DNA of 64,000 nt from Camillea tinctor. Taxonomy: Eukaryota; Ascomycota; Sordariomycetes; Xylariales; Xylariaceae. Made by a program: the position numbers and the translations under genes. Below are positions 1 through 12,237 of the stretch, one piece after another. Position 1 is the stretch's first letter; every line of letters starts with the position of its first letter. The DNA is taken from the NCBI GenBank assembly GCA_022578605.1, contig MU394105.1:186001-250000 (forward strand), given 5' to 3'. The notes below the pieces were generated by a model. That model made no database searches. It saw only the letters and a program-made list of their open reading frames with translations, and had not been told where the DNA came from.

Positions 1-14
1 TATCGTCAGGAGAC

Positions 15-1543
15 TTAAGCGGACTCGCCGTTGTTGGCGAGAAGGTTGACGGTGTCGCTGGGGATGCCGGTGAGGACACCGTTGAGGGCGCTGGAGGAGA
101 TGTACTCGCACAGCTGGTCAACGGTGGCGGCGCCGGTGCCCAAGAAGTAAGCGCCGAGACCGGCGATGTGGGGGCTGGCCATGGAGGTACCGGAGATGGT
201 GTTCTGTAAGAAAAGCAAGCTTTGTTAATAATGATACTATTGAAAAACTGTGGAAGGAAAAAGGGGCGGGTAATATAGAGGTAGAGAGGATGGTGGGATG
301 AAAACTTACGGTCTGGCCATCGAGCCAGGTGCTCTCGATGTCGGTACCAGGGGCAAAGATGTCAACGACGCTGCCGAAGTTGGAGTACTCGGCGATGGCG
401 TCGGTCTTGTCGGTGGCGCCTACGGTGCAGACGGTGGGCTCGGAAGCGGGCGAAGAGGACTCGGCGTCGGTGGCCTCGTTACCGGCGGCGACAGCGAGGA
501 AAGTGCCGGAAGAGACGACAGCGGCAGCGGCCTCGTTGACAGCCGAGGACTTGGAGCCACCGAGGGACAGGTTGGCGACGGTGCCCTTGGGGCAGTCTTG
601 CTGGCCGGCGTTCTGGGCGACGTAGTCAATACCGGCGATGACGCCAGAGCTGCACGGGAAGGATGGTTAGCCCGGGTTCTTTTTCCCAATTCGGATGGAT
701 TGTTTCAATCCAAGGACGCCACATACTTGGTACCGGAGCCAGAGGCGTCAAGGACCTTGACACCGAAAAGCTTAGTCTTCTTGGCGACACCGTAGGTCTT
801 GGAGCCGATGGTGCCGGCAACGTGACTGCAGTGGCCAATGTTAGTTTCGTTACTCTCAAACCGGAGCTGATGTCCTCAATGGTCACTCACGTTCCGTGTC
901 CGTTGCCATCGGTGTCGTCGCTGTCGACGAAGTTCTGGAGGAACTCGGCACGGCCCTCGAATTCCTGTAGAGAAGGTTAGGCTCGAGGTGATAGGCAGAG
1001 GAGGGACTAAATATATGGACTACGTACCTCGTGGGAGACGTCGACACCAGTGTCAATGATGAAAGCGCAAGTGCCCTCACCAGCGCTGTCGTCGTAGGTG
1101 TAGTCGGTGGTACCGGGCTCCTGGCTAGAGAGACGGGATAGACCCCAGTCGGCGTTTGACTGAGTAGCCTTGATGCTCACGACGGCATCCTGCTCGATGT
1201 AGTCGACCTGGAGAACTGGTTAGGATCCCCTGTTCATAGCCCGGGAGTCTGGCATCTCTTGACTTACATCGGGGTTGTTCTTCAGGGACTCAAGCTCCTC
1301 ATCGGTCAGGGAGGAGGCGAAGCCGGAGAAGTGGGTGGAGGTATAGGTGAAGTCGGCGTCACCGGCGATTCCCTGGATGGAGCTCTCGAGAGCACCAATC
1401 TGAGCCTCCTTCTTCATCTTGACGATGTACTTGCCATCGATGAGCTGAGCGCCTCGGGGCTTGACGACCGGGGCGGGCGAGGATCGCTTCGAAGGAGCGG
1501 CGAGTGCCAAAGGCAACAGAGCGAGAGCGGCAACAGAACGCAT
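15..1543 (-). CDS. Secreted subtilisin-like serine protease (S8, proteinase K type)
   Basis: Secreted alkaline endopeptidase of family S8A. Six exons on the minus strand: 1543-1268, 1207-1028, 964-891, 825-727, 649-310 and 203-15, giving 385 aa, the usual length for fungal proteinase K relatives. Introns are 60-106 nt with GTAAGT, GTACGT, GTGAGT or GTATGT donors and CAG acceptors. Residues 1-15 are a signal peptide, and about 36-105 form an I9 inhibitor propeptide (GKYIVKMK motif). The catalytic triad is visible: D144 in IIDTGVD, H175 in GHGTHVAG and S330 in GTSMASPH. The triad residues lie in exons 2, 3 and 6, so the reading frame across the junctions supports the splicing. The start is the only ATG that gives a signal peptide. 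Both ends of the gene are inside the window. It probably feeds external protein degradation for nitrogen supply (inference). Confidence 0.95.
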
Positions 1544-1697
1544 TTTGAAAGACTGGTAAATGAAACCGAAAAAAAGAAGCTATGAAACTTGAAATTGAAC
1601 TGGAACTCAGGTCGATATCCTCTCTTGACAATGGACTTGCTTGTGTGTGTGTGTAAGTGAAGGGAGAAAAAGCTGATAATGGACGGGAGAGAGAATT

Positions 1698-1708
1698 CCT
1701 TTTATATA
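1698..1708 (-). promoter_or_regulatory. TATA box upstream of the subtilase
   Basis: On the minus strand these bases read TATATAAAAGG, a near-consensus TATA box, about 155 nt upstream of the subtilase ATG. This would fit a strongly inducible secreted protease, with a pyrimidine-rich leader between the two. A GATA core also lies close by (about 1673). Transcription start was not observed. Confidence 0.5.
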
Positions 1709-4700
1709 AAAATGTTTGTGTCTCTCCGGAGGGGGAATATTATATGCAATGTCTCCCATATCAGCTGCGAAGCCATAATGGAACCCCATCGCTGTTAATC
1801 TTAACCCCAAAGGCAGTTTGTATTTCCTGTCGAGGCAGCTGGTTCGACGGACTGATGACCTGCGGGTCGTCCCCCGTCTGCCTTCGAGAACAGAACATGC
1901 AGGCTTGGATAAGAGATTGTCAAGAAGTTGAAGCCGTTGTAAGTCGGCCAATCCGATCTAGGTCGGCTGCATGCCCAAATGTCGATCCATGGGGCCACCT
2001 CCCGCAAAGAAGTTAGTGTAGATAAAATGTGCTCGTCGGCTTGTAAGTGAGAACACCTTCACGTCGTTCAATCAGGTGTCTTTCACCAGGTCAGGAGCCG
2101 TACAAACCTAGAAACCTTGCGGGTATGGGGGGGTATCAACCCTGTACCAACTAGTCTAACGGCTCATGGCCGTGGCTTGTGTAGTAGACCAGGAACATGG
2201 TGTCATTCTGGTCGGGGTGCAGTAGCCTGGTAGATCTGGGGCCACTCGGATCTAATCAGGTGCCGTGAAATGAGCAGGGAGCAGCGTAGAGCCAATGACC
2301 AGACAGAGAGCTATACAAGCCAAGCTTTTGGGTGCTCGAGTTGCTGTGCACGATGCCAAGCTATGATCAGCCTTGAAGCTACCGGCACACGAGTGTTCCA
2401 GCACAGACGGCCTTCCTTATCAGGAACTGTTCCCACGATATCAGGCCTTCGAGGGTGGTATCAGATGCTGGGGCTCACCGCCACCGTGCGCCCAAGCTTC
2501 AGAGCCGTGAATATTGATTTGTTCTCCCGGGTTCTCCCTCTGGTGCCCTCCAAGAGATGACGAGCTCGTCGAGAGACGCAGGGCTAATCGAAGAACGGAA
2601 TGTGACTGTTTCATCGTAAATAGTTTGCGAGACCAGCTTTCTTCTCTTCTCTCCCTCTGATGCTGCCAGGGTCCCCTGGACGATAACTCTTGGGGATTCT
2701 GGGAGCCGGGACTGCTACTTGATACCTATTCGCGGCTGCTGCACTCATCGGTGATTTTTGCGGTGCAATGTCAGCATCGCCTGCATATAGTTAATATAGA
2801 TGCTAGCACGGGATATTATGGAGATCTCTGCTATGACTCGCTCCCTGGCACCACGAGCTTATCTCAGCCCCCACACTTCCCCGACTGATGCTTAGAGTCC
2901 TCTACGAATCCCGGCCTTCACGATGTCGAGATATCGGCGCACTTGACTTCCCTACCCCGCGGCCGGCCTGCTTCGAGGGATCCATTTTAGATAGGGGGGC
3001 TAATCCCCTCCACCAATTCCCGTGCTCGATTTCTTTCAATATTGCTTTGTGTAAGTCGAATGTGTAAATCTCTCCCCTATACGGCAACCCAACCTTCAAC
3101 GTCGACATCGCTTGGCGTTCTCTCATAGTGGAAGGACCATACAGAATGCAATGCCGGGTCCCGGTCGGCGTCGCTAGTCACTGCGTGCTTTTCCTCTACA
3201 GGATCCTGTTAATATATATTTTTCTTTCGTTTTCTACAGCATTCCTAAATCCTGAGGCTAGGCTATATCTCTATTCCGAGAGCCTTTCCCAGTGTCAGGG
3301 GCGCTTGGTAAAACGAACTGGGATGTGTGATCATGGGCCCCATATATGATCGTCATTCCTATTTCCCCTTACCTTCCATCTCGAGATCGGCAAGCTTGTG
3401 ATGCTCTGCTCCATAGGCAGCATTAAACTTCCCTTGCAAACCGCGATATGTCCGAGTTATCGTTTTGTCACGGGCAGTGGTCACGATGATTCAGCCGCCC
3501 GCGGTCCGACTTTGACCAAAGCGCCCACCGTGCTTCTTCTTTGGGTATTAGGTCGTCTGCTACCTAATGCAGCAGGACTGTAGAACAACCTAGGGGTTTA
3601 TAAATAAATGAGGAAATTAGTTAGAAACATACCTTAAACAATGCGGCCTGCCGTTTCCACATGGTTGCGATGAGGTGCTTATACGACGTTGTACTGCAAG
3701 GCCCTCTTCTCCTCCGAGTCCGCCCTTCAGTCGCGCATTTGCAAGTTTCTTTTTGACCATGGGTAACTATGTATGTGTCATAGCAATTGTACCGGGAACT
3801 GTCCAAGTTAGACGGATTTAATTTTCACTTTCGCTGTTCAAGTAAGTTTCGCACGTTCTATCGAGCTTGATCGTGAGGAACCACGGTCTAAGACCTTTAA
3901 AAACTCAGGGGTTATTGAATTAGCATGTTACCCAGGCACCGGATGGCTTAGAAACATCATTGCAAGTATCCGAATACATACCTACTCGTGATATTGAACG
4001 GCGTTACCGCATGTCGGGTACGGTCCTGCAAATTCAGCACAGGTGTCTCGCCTGCCTCACCGGAAGCTGGGCGTCATCATAATGCGTCGGAGAAATGAAG
4101 GAGGAAAACATTCAGCTTAACAACAAGGGACGAACGCAATATGGAAGGTGCCAAGACAGTTGAGGATACCATTTTGCAGTAGGGAGGGCGACGGCGGGTT
4201 TCGGGCAGCGCTAAAAACAACTCATCTCAACTTCATGATATCGAATGGTGCATAACACGCCCGTAGGTATGTAGGTTAGTAGGTAGGTTAGGTCGAAAGA
4301 TTTCAGGTCTTATTGGTTATACCCCGACTAAGACTGCCTCGGCAGGATTCGTTTCGAAGGTCTTGGCCTTGGCCTTTGACGAGACCGTCCCTTCATCCCA
4401 TCGTACCCCATCTGCTCGGCATCGTCCATTCCACATTGCCTTGAGCTCGGGTTACCAACCACTGGATCATACGTTCAAAAATCACACAAAGTTAATGAGG
4501 GCGTGATTGTTCCATTCATTCTTCGTATTTTCCTTCCTGCATTTTTCAGTAAGGGGTTGCTTGGATGCTGGTTTTCATGCGTCCATCTACATGTATGTCT
4601 GTTGTAACTTGTTGGTCGGTGGCACAGATGCTCCAAAATAGGCGACACCGGAATCTCCGCAATGTGGGAATCGGGGGGAAGGTAACCCTTGCGAGGAATG

Positions 4701-5460
4701 CTTATTTCAATACAGCGTAGCCGCTTATAGGGGAAGACAGGCGTCTATTTGATATTGATACTTATTTCACAGAAGGCGAAAACCATCTTAGTCTAGCCAA
4801 CCATTCCAACACCATGCCCTCGAGCTCACTCCAATAAGTTAATCAGATGCGGGGATTCTGGAATTCCCGTCCTGCCACATCAGGCTTCCCGAATCCTTCA
4901 TCTTCTAAAAGTGCCAACCTTATATCTTTCATGTATAGGTTACGTATATAGGTTAGGGTGAGAGACAAATTCTCCGAGCCAGGAACAATATAAATAATAT
5001 ACATAATATGGCCCAGTCTAAGAGATCTAAGCATATGCTGGTGTCACACCAGATTCTCCCCCGAACATCAAAGCTCTAGTAAAGGGAGGTATGCTTGGGA
5101 TGTTCACATGAAGTTCTAGAACTATGACGGGTGCCAACACAATTCGAGGTCAGGAAGAACTAGGATGACCATACGCCACGGACCTCGCATAGGACAAGGA
5201 TTGCTTGTTTGTCATGATGTGCAGCAAATCCTGTGCAAGCCTGTCAACAAAAACTTGAAGTCAGTCGTCTATTATGACCTGAGCTCCTTACATAAAAGGA
5301 AGTGAATTTGTAATGCAAGCTCTTCCAAGCTGTGCGATTCGTTGATGAACACAATGAAGCCAAGACGACCTATTTCTCTTCCTTACTGATATGGGCAAAC
5401 TCATACACCACTAAACAAAAGCAGACATAATAATATACGCCTCATTCCTCAATCATGCTG
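1709..5460. other. Gene-poor intergenic DNA
   Basis: About 3.7 kb without a convincing gene. The longest ORFs are below 120 codons, have no recognisable motif, and none joins another across plausible introns. The composition is mixed, becoming AT-richer and rich in AGGTAGGT/CCTAACCT-type words after 4200. The stretch probably holds the subtilase promoter at its left end. The rest looks like non-coding or decayed DNA. Confidence 0.6.
4976..4996 (+). repeat. 21-bp dispersed repeat, copy 1
   Basis: A 21-bp word beginning GAGCCAGGAACAATATAA is found here and, identical and in the same orientation, at 60947-60967. After it both copies also share CATAAT at nearly the same distance. Chance identity of this length within 64 kb is very unlikely, so the two are probably remnants of one dispersed repeat family. 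Confidence 0.6.
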
Positions 5461-5508
5461 TAGGGAGCTCCTTCATTCGGCAAAGCTACCTAAATTAGGA
5501 GCTCCCTA
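5461..5508. repeat. Perfect 12-bp inverted repeat (hairpin)
   Basis: TAGGGAGCTCCT at 5461-5472 is repeated in inverted orientation at 5497-5508, with a 24-nt spacer. The stem is perfect and the arms contain an internal GAGCTC palindrome. It lies about 60 bp from the left end of the fold-back element and may be the remains of another small element. Confidence 0.7.
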
Positions 5509-5530
5509 TATCCACACCAAACGTGAGCAC

Positions 5531-5551
5531 CAAGCCTTCCGGCAAGGCTTG
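5531..5551. repeat. Perfect 8-bp hairpin next to the fold-back element
   Basis: CAAGCCTT, a 5-nt spacer, then AAGGCTTG. It is a second perfect hairpin, 16 bp before the TA at the left end of the fold-back element at 5567. Confidence 0.6.
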
Positions 5552-5566
5552 CATGTCTTACCTCTA

Positions 5567-6176
5567 CACTCGTTTCCAAACAATAAGTCGCGCCCCATAT
5601 TTTTTTCTACTCACACACACACACTTTTTGAATTAACATTACTTTTTATCATTTTTAAACATAACCTTATAACAACATAGCTTTATATAAAAACCCATAT
5701 ATTAAAATAAAGCTCTTTTTATTGCAAATCTAATGATACAAATCTTTTTTAACTAGCTTTAGTATTTATATAAATGCAAATAGTTATATTATATTTTATA
5801 TAGTAACTATATTGAAGTTATATTGTATTGTTAGTTACCTTGCATAACATTTATATTACCCCGCTACAAATGCGTTTCTTTGCTAATAATAAAATCTTTT
5901 TATGTAATGTAAAAAAACAAACTATAGCAATTATAAAAAATATAGCATAACTGCTTACATTTACATAAATTTTAAAGCTAGTTAAAAAAGACTTGCATTA
6001 TTAAATTTGCAATAAAAAGAGCTTTATTTTGATATATAAGTTTTTATATAAAGCTATATTGTTATAAAGTTATGTTTAAAAATGATAAAAAGTGAATAAA
6101 AGTGATGTTGATTCAAAAAAGTGTGTGTGTGAGTAGAAAAAAATATGGGGCGCGACTTATTGTTTGGAAACGAGTG
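5567..6176. mobile_element. AT-rich 610-bp fold-back element (MITE-like, TA-flanked)
   Basis: The two ends are inverted copies: CACTCGTTTCCAAACAATAA at the left reappears reverse-complemented at the right end near 6157-6176, and pairing continues inward through almost the whole element (about 250 nt per arm) to a spacer around 5815-5925. The first 50 or so bases of the arms are nearly identical. Inner parts differ mostly by C/T or G/A changes. A TA dinucleotide flanks each end (5565-5566, 6177-6178), as expected for Tc1/mariner-type target duplication. There is no transposase ORF. The interior is extremely AT-rich, unlike the flanks. Best read as a non-autonomous fold-back/MITE element altered by RIP-like C-to-T mutation. 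The superfamily is inferred from the TA alone. Confidence 0.8.
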
Positions 6177-6178
6177 TA

Positions 6179-9100
6179 CCACGGTAAAAAAGAAGCCTCA
6201 CGCCTATAATTATCCGTTTGATGTCAAGATAAACCTCATAGAACAGTGTGTTAATAACCTTTCGTCTATGAGTTGCATCTGGCCAAGGCACTAGCACCCG
6301 CCTGCAGGTACCGCACGACGGTATTGTCGCGGGGTGCCTCTTCTGTCTTAGGGAGAGGTTACATTGCGGCATCTAGAGGCTAGACGGCAAGTAGCACGGC
6401 CTTGGAACCTGTTTTCGGAATGTATTCGCTTAGCGTAACTCGTTCTTAAACGACAAGCGCCGAATATAGAATGAGCAGGAGAAAGAGACTGCTGCATAGC
6501 ATGCATGTGAATGTTTTCCGGAACGCTGAGGCTGTTAGTCTCGGTCTATAATCTATCTTACCTACCTCGCCTACCTATGTTTTGAATCGGGGAGAAATGA
6601 GAGGCCCGATTTCCTACCTACTTACCTACTTGCCTATACGGGACGCATATCTGGATATTGTGCAGCATACACATTTGAGCGGTACGACACGGGGTATTCC
6701 TGGTTGGCTAAGCTGTCTATTTCAACGACGAAGACACAAAGGCTTACAGACGCCGCCGCGGCTACATACCTGGATAATATATTTCACTAGAAACCCCTTA
6801 GCTTCGCATCTCAACACTGCACTTCTATACTTAGCTCTCATCACGACATATGTTGTATAAGCTATTATCAGGGAGCTGGGGAACATTCCGGCCATTCAAA
6901 AGTATTTCGGGTTTTGTGGCATGAGTATGTAGGCTCCCTGTTCTATCTGTGTCGGAGATGTGAGTTAAAACGGGAAACGGCAGGAGGTCTTCGAAGGGGT
7001 GAACATAAGCCACTATCCCGAAGTTCGATGTAGATGAGATCGATAATCAACCGAAACAAATACCTGTCTCACGAACTAGTGAATTGTTCGGAGTGAGAAA
7101 ACCCTGAAGACCAACAGCAAGTCTTACTGGGACGTAGGTTATGCGTATGATAGGAGTCTTTAGGTTAGTTTCTTGCCGCGAATACCCGCCAGTGATTGAC
7201 CTGGCCTCTTAAGCAGTATCGAATTCCAAAAATCCCGTGGCCGCAGAGGTACTCAACTAGATTCTATACGAACTTCGTATCATTGAGGGGTATTGAAAGA
7301 CATCGGGCGATTCAGGGGTATATACCATCCCACCAACTTCCTGCCACCAACTCAAGAACGACAACACAACCCCTCAATATTGAGCTCAAAATGCCGCCCC
7401 CCCTCTCTCCCTAGCAATTGCGAGGTAATAATCATAGCCAAGCCATATTTTCACTCTCTGAGCCGTCTCGTCGACGCTGATCGCCTAGTAAGTACATATC
7501 ACCATAATGATCTCCTGCCTAAAGCGAACATGAGTCTAAGACCTCGCTATAGCTTAGTACTGGTATTGCTCCATGTGCCGATCCTCGTAATGAGCAGAAT
7601 AGGGATATCACTTTATTCAAGCAGTCCCGAGTGAATCTGAAAGAGAGAAGTACAGGCTACGTTCAAGTTGGCCAGTCTTTTTACTGACGGTATCTGCCCT
7701 AGGTATACTCAGGCAAGAACCTGCTGGCGCATATCCTAGTATGTGTCTAACCCACACGAATACAAAAGCGCGGCAGCAACCTTGAACCACCATACTCTCC
7801 CCATCAGGCGGTCCGCAGGTTACCAATGCCGGGCCTAGCAGGCAAGCAAACCAGCGGGTTAAGTATAGAAATACTGAGCTTGCTAGGTTCGATGAGCCTC
7901 GGTGCTCTTCGGACGTCCGGTTTGGCATACGAACACCTCGTAAATGAAGGAAGCAAAAGTATTTCTCTCATGATGACTCGTTGAGGGGGACGCTCTAGGA
8001 GGAGGAGGGGAAGGACGAAGACCGAGACGCAAGAATTCTTGTAACCTATAGTAGTGAAGTGTATTGCTAACGATACAACTGCAGGCTATTTTCCCATGTC
8101 GACGGAACGAGGCACTTGAGAACTAATGTTGAGGCATGTCGAAGAAAAAACGACTGCTAGTTGATGTATGTATGTATGTATGTATGTATGTATGTATGTA
8201 TGCATTATGACTCGATATCTTAAGTTTCTTGTATAGTTGGCTAATTGATAATGAATTAAGTATATAGCTATACCCTTAGAAGCATTCGACGACATAATTA
8301 CTTCACATCGATGTTGTACCAAGCAACGGCATCGGGTCCAGAACCACACACAGGTCTGCGTCATTATTCTAGCTGGACCGGAATCTCAGCCAACGTCACA
8401 GTCATGACCTTTGGGTGCTCTGTCTATCTTGCAGTATCATGTTGATGAGACAATCTTTGAACAGGCTTACTTGGTCTGATACCAAGTTATTCACAATGAT
8501 CTTACTACTTCTCACCGACAAAGCTATACGATTCATTCTTCTACTTAGAATGGGCTTCATGAACATCTGGCCGAAAAAAAGTTACCTGGTTCATGACCGT
8601 CCCCACTTGATTAGGATTCATTTGACGATGGTAATGATTAAGTTGTCTTCGCGCGCCGATATGACATACGACCAGATCTCTTGGCACGCTGGCTGAAGCG
8701 GAGGCATTACGTCGTTGTCTGGCGAACTAGTCGATTTTTTATCGCGGCTGAGGTTCCAAGACCACCAGGCGCATCTCATTTTCTCGTAGTTGATGACCTG
8801 AAACAAAACACAGCGGCATCCCCCACAAGGAGATCAGCACGACATGAGATGAATTGGGCATGGCACAGTATTATGTACCACCTGAATGCCATGGACGTTC
8901 GGCACCGGCTCCCACGATGCTGTCAGCCCAGTAAACGGGGCACCACCATTTTATTCGAGTTTGGATCGACGCCGTCGATGTGACCGAACGGGCCAACGGC
9001 TCCGGAGCGGAGAGAGCAGGGCTGCCGTGGTGACCCGACCACCAGCTGATTTCGAATCCAATGACGTGGGCAACCCAATTGAATATTTCAAGGGTTGAAT

Positions 9101-10442
9101 CGATGAAGAAAAATGATTCCTCAGAAGGTATTGCAATATCGAGTTGCCGTTATATCAGATGAATTGATCATTAATTTTTACGGCATAAATTTCCATATCT
9201 GATGTTGATTCGCTTACCCCTTTTTGCTTACTTAGACCACCCCTACATGTACCGTTATACGAGGTAGTAGGCAGCGGTAAGTATACGTGACCCAACCAAT
9301 CATTCATACGACGACGCTATGATGATGCATTTAGGTGGCTAGCCTCGTGACATTTCTCGATATAAATGTGAAGCGATCAATTATGCTTCGACAAGATGGC
9401 TAATTAGTGCTGGTTGGAATTTAAAGGGAAAAAAAAAACCAACTAAAACTCCAAAGTTTATGAAGATGTGCAAAAAGAAAATAAGAAAAAAAAAAAGTGA
9501 TGAAGACAGCGTCGTCAGCCAGGGCGGTGGCTTTGTATGTTTTAAGTGAAAAGGCGATACCAATTTTAGCAAAGCGTCTCCACAAGGTGTTAGCTTTTAC
9601 ATCAGAACCAGCTGAACTCCCCCCGTCCGCCCGTATAACTCTATAACTCGGAGATTTTAGTGGACGAGGAGGCCCCTAGAGAACCACTTTGCACCGCCTC
9701 GTTGTGGCCGGTCATAGACGGTTGTGGCAGCACATACTTTGACACGGCAGCTGCAACATGCAAGCCGTGACGACAACTTCCCCCCAATTGCCCCGTTTAT
9801 TGACCCATTTGTTGCGCAAGTCCCCTAGCCGCAGCACACCCCATCCCCCCATCAAGGCCCATTAACCTTCCCCGATCGTCCTTTTTGGAGGAGGGTCTAA
9901 CTAGTTTTTTCTTTTCTATTTTCATATCCATATTCTTTTTTTTTTTCCTTTTTTGTGTTGTTCTATTCTGTTTGTTTGTTTGTTTCTTCTTTCCACCTAC
10001 TTACCAAAAGAAAACAAATCACATAGGTACAACTTACCTGAGAAACAGATTTGGAAAGGCAGTAGTAGGGAGAATCAAGACCGCTCGTTGGTTTGTCTCG
10101 TTGTCATTCGCTACCACATTCCTTCGTGCCCGCCTCTACCTCCAATTCAGGTTCAACGCATTAAGCACGACATTACTTTAGGTACTTGGTCTATTCTGAA
10201 ACAACACCACTCACACCAGACCTCCCCCATATTCGAGTCTTAGATCAAGTACTGGAGGGTAAAAGAGTAAGAGAAGAAAAGTAAAAAAATTAAAAAAAGA
10301 AAGACGGTTTTAGTACGCCTGCCAACCCTTGTTACTTTCGCCTGCCGCCGCGGCTGAAGAGAGAGAGAGAGAGAGAGTCTTGGTTGTGTCGCTTTATTTT
10401 ATTTTCTATTCTTTTTTTTTTTCCCTTTTATCCTTGGTCAAG
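6179..10442. other. Gene-poor intergenic DNA and rhomboid 5' region
   Basis: About 4.3 kb without a supported gene. Short ORFs (for example a 103-codon one on the minus strand at 7617-7928 and a 100-codon one at 8681-8983) show no motifs and have no splicing partners. From about 9400 onward the DNA becomes T-rich and pyrimidine-rich, with a GA microsatellite at 10359-10378, typical of the promoter and 5' leader of the rhomboid gene that follows. Confidence 0.6.
8164..8202. repeat. (ATGT)n microsatellite
   Basis: About ten uninterrupted tetranucleotide units of the ATGT/TATG type. A simple-sequence tract in non-coding DNA, probably length-polymorphic. Confidence 0.9.
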
Positions 10443-12237
10443 ATGGCTGCACAAGATTACTACAATGACCATGCCGGTCGATACAACAACACCTACGAAC
10501 CATCTATAGCATCTACCCAACCTCCATCCTACACCACACATGCCAATCAACCAGACCGTACCGGCGCCGGACCTACAGCATCTCCATTCGATACCGTATT
10601 CGATGACCACGTCTACCCGACGAATCCCCAGTCTCGCCCGACCTTGTCGTCAATGAACACCAACAGTCAACAGAGCTTTGCTCAGGATACCCGGTATCAT
10701 GGTGCTGCTCATGGCGACGCTTCTCCTGTAACTACCGATGAGATTCCTCTGCAGAACCAGAATAAGACCCCTGGTTATGCACTTGATTCCACCGACCATG
10801 TCTACGACGCCCCCGACCCCCATACCGATCCCCATGGGGTGAATGACCGTGACCTCGGCAAGCGTGGCCGCTTGCACTTTGGAGAGCTGGGTATGCTGGG
10901 ATCCGAGAAGCGGAGGATACCGGTTGTTGTCTACGTTTTCTCCATCGTCCAGATTGCCGTCTTCATAGCTGAGCTGGTCAAGGCTGGTAAGTTTATAAGT
11001 TGATGCCCGGCGCCTTCGTCTTCCCCGTCTCCTATAATCAGCTGGCTAACTAGGGTTCTATTTACAGCTCAACTGACTGGGTCTCCTATCCAAACCAAGC
11101 CGTCATTCAACCCCATGATTGGCCCCTCGGCAGCTCTTCTAATTAACATGGGTGCGAGATACGTTCCGTGCATGAAGAATGTAGATGGCATCCAAAACTA
11201 CGTCACTCCGGCGGGTGTGAACACAGTGGACAAGGGCTTTCCGTGGCCGTGTCCCAACACAACGTCTAGCAACTCTAGCGATCCTTCCAACCAGTGCAGT
11301 CTTTCTGAATTGTGCGGCTTCGGCGGTGTCCCTAATCCTGAATGGCTTGGCGCCGATGGGCTCAGCCAGAGTCCTCAACCGGACCAGTGGTTCCGCTTTA
11401 TTCTCCCCATTTTCATGCACGCCGGTATCATCCATATCGGGTTCAACCTGCTTCTCCAGCTCACCATGGGAAAGGAGATTGAGCGCGCTATCGGTTCTAT
11501 TCGCTTCTTTCTCGTTTACGTGAGTGCGGGTATCTTCGGTTTCGTCATGGGCGGTAACTACGCTGGGCCTGGAATTTCTTCGACTGGGGCTTCGGGTTCC
11601 TTGTTCGGAATCATCGCCATTACCCTGCTTGATCTGCTTTATTCGTGGGGCGATCGGCATAACCCCGTTCGCGAGCTGATGTTCATTCTCCTTGAAGTTA
11701 TCATATCTCTCGCCCTCGGTCTGCTACCCGGTCTCGATAACTTCTCTCATATCGGTGGTTTCATTGTCGGCCTATGCCTGGGTATCAGTGTCTTGCACTC
11801 CCCCAATTTCCTCCGGCGTAAGATTGGGGAGGATCATTTCGGCGGACCTTCGTATTCTAGCGTGGGAGGCAGCGGCATTACTAGTGTTGCCTTCCCTTCA
11901 TTCCACAGAAACCCTGTGGGTTTCTTCAAGGGCCGTAAGCCTCTCTGGTGGGTGTGGTGGCTTATCCGCGCCGGTTTCCTGATTCTGGTTATTGTGGTGT
12001 TCATTGTGCTACTCAACAACTTTTACTCGAATCAGAACAACTGCAGTTGGTGCAAGTACCTGAGTTGCATTGTAAGTTTCGCTTGTCCGTCTGGGTTTCT
12101 TGAGAACGCTAACATTCTTACAGCCCGTCAATGGATGGTGCGATATTGGAAATATCAACGTCACGTACAGTACGGACAAGAGCAGTAGAAGAAGCATTAA
12201 TCTTTTTGCTGAGCAAGTCACCCAGTTTTATGCCTAG
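10443..12237 (+). CDS. Rhomboid family intramembrane serine protease
   Basis: Integral-membrane serine protease that cleaves substrates within the bilayer. Exons 10443-10986, 11068-12071 and 12124-12237 give 553 aa. The first 170 or so residues are a hydrophilic Tyr/Pro/Thr-rich cytosolic tail, followed by a hydrophobic segment (PVVVYVFSIVQIAVFIAELV). The rhomboid core has a Cys-rich luminal loop, HAGIIHIGFNLLLQ, the nucleophile S357 in STGASGSLFG, and the catalytic H409 in FSHIGGFIVG. A last membrane span precedes a Cys-rich extracellular tail (CSWCKYLSC, then NGWCDIGN in exon 3). ATG 10443 is preferred over an in-frame TTG at 10329, because the upstream stretch only encodes a GA-repeat and T-tract leader. 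The unspliced reading frame runs on after 12071 to a different, wrong end at 12188. Long N-tailed fungal rhomboids are usually placed in the secretory pathway or Golgi (family knowledge). Confidence 0.92.

Noticed and set aside
298..795. 165-codon plus-strand ORF inside the subtilase gene
   Set aside because: It is antisense to conserved subtilase exons, and its Gly/Val-rich translation is a shadow of the biased codons.
7617..7928. 103-codon minus-strand ORF in the desert
   Set aside because: No signal, motif or splicing partner; amino-acid make-up looks random.
8164..8202. Possible CRISPR-like or telomeric repeat
   Set aside because: A plain tetranucleotide microsatellite without spacers. 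The scattered AGGTTAGG words are not arranged as telomere repeats either.
10329..10442. N-terminal extension of the rhomboid
   Set aside because: It begins with TTG and only encodes a GA repeat and T tracts. ATG 10443 is the real start.
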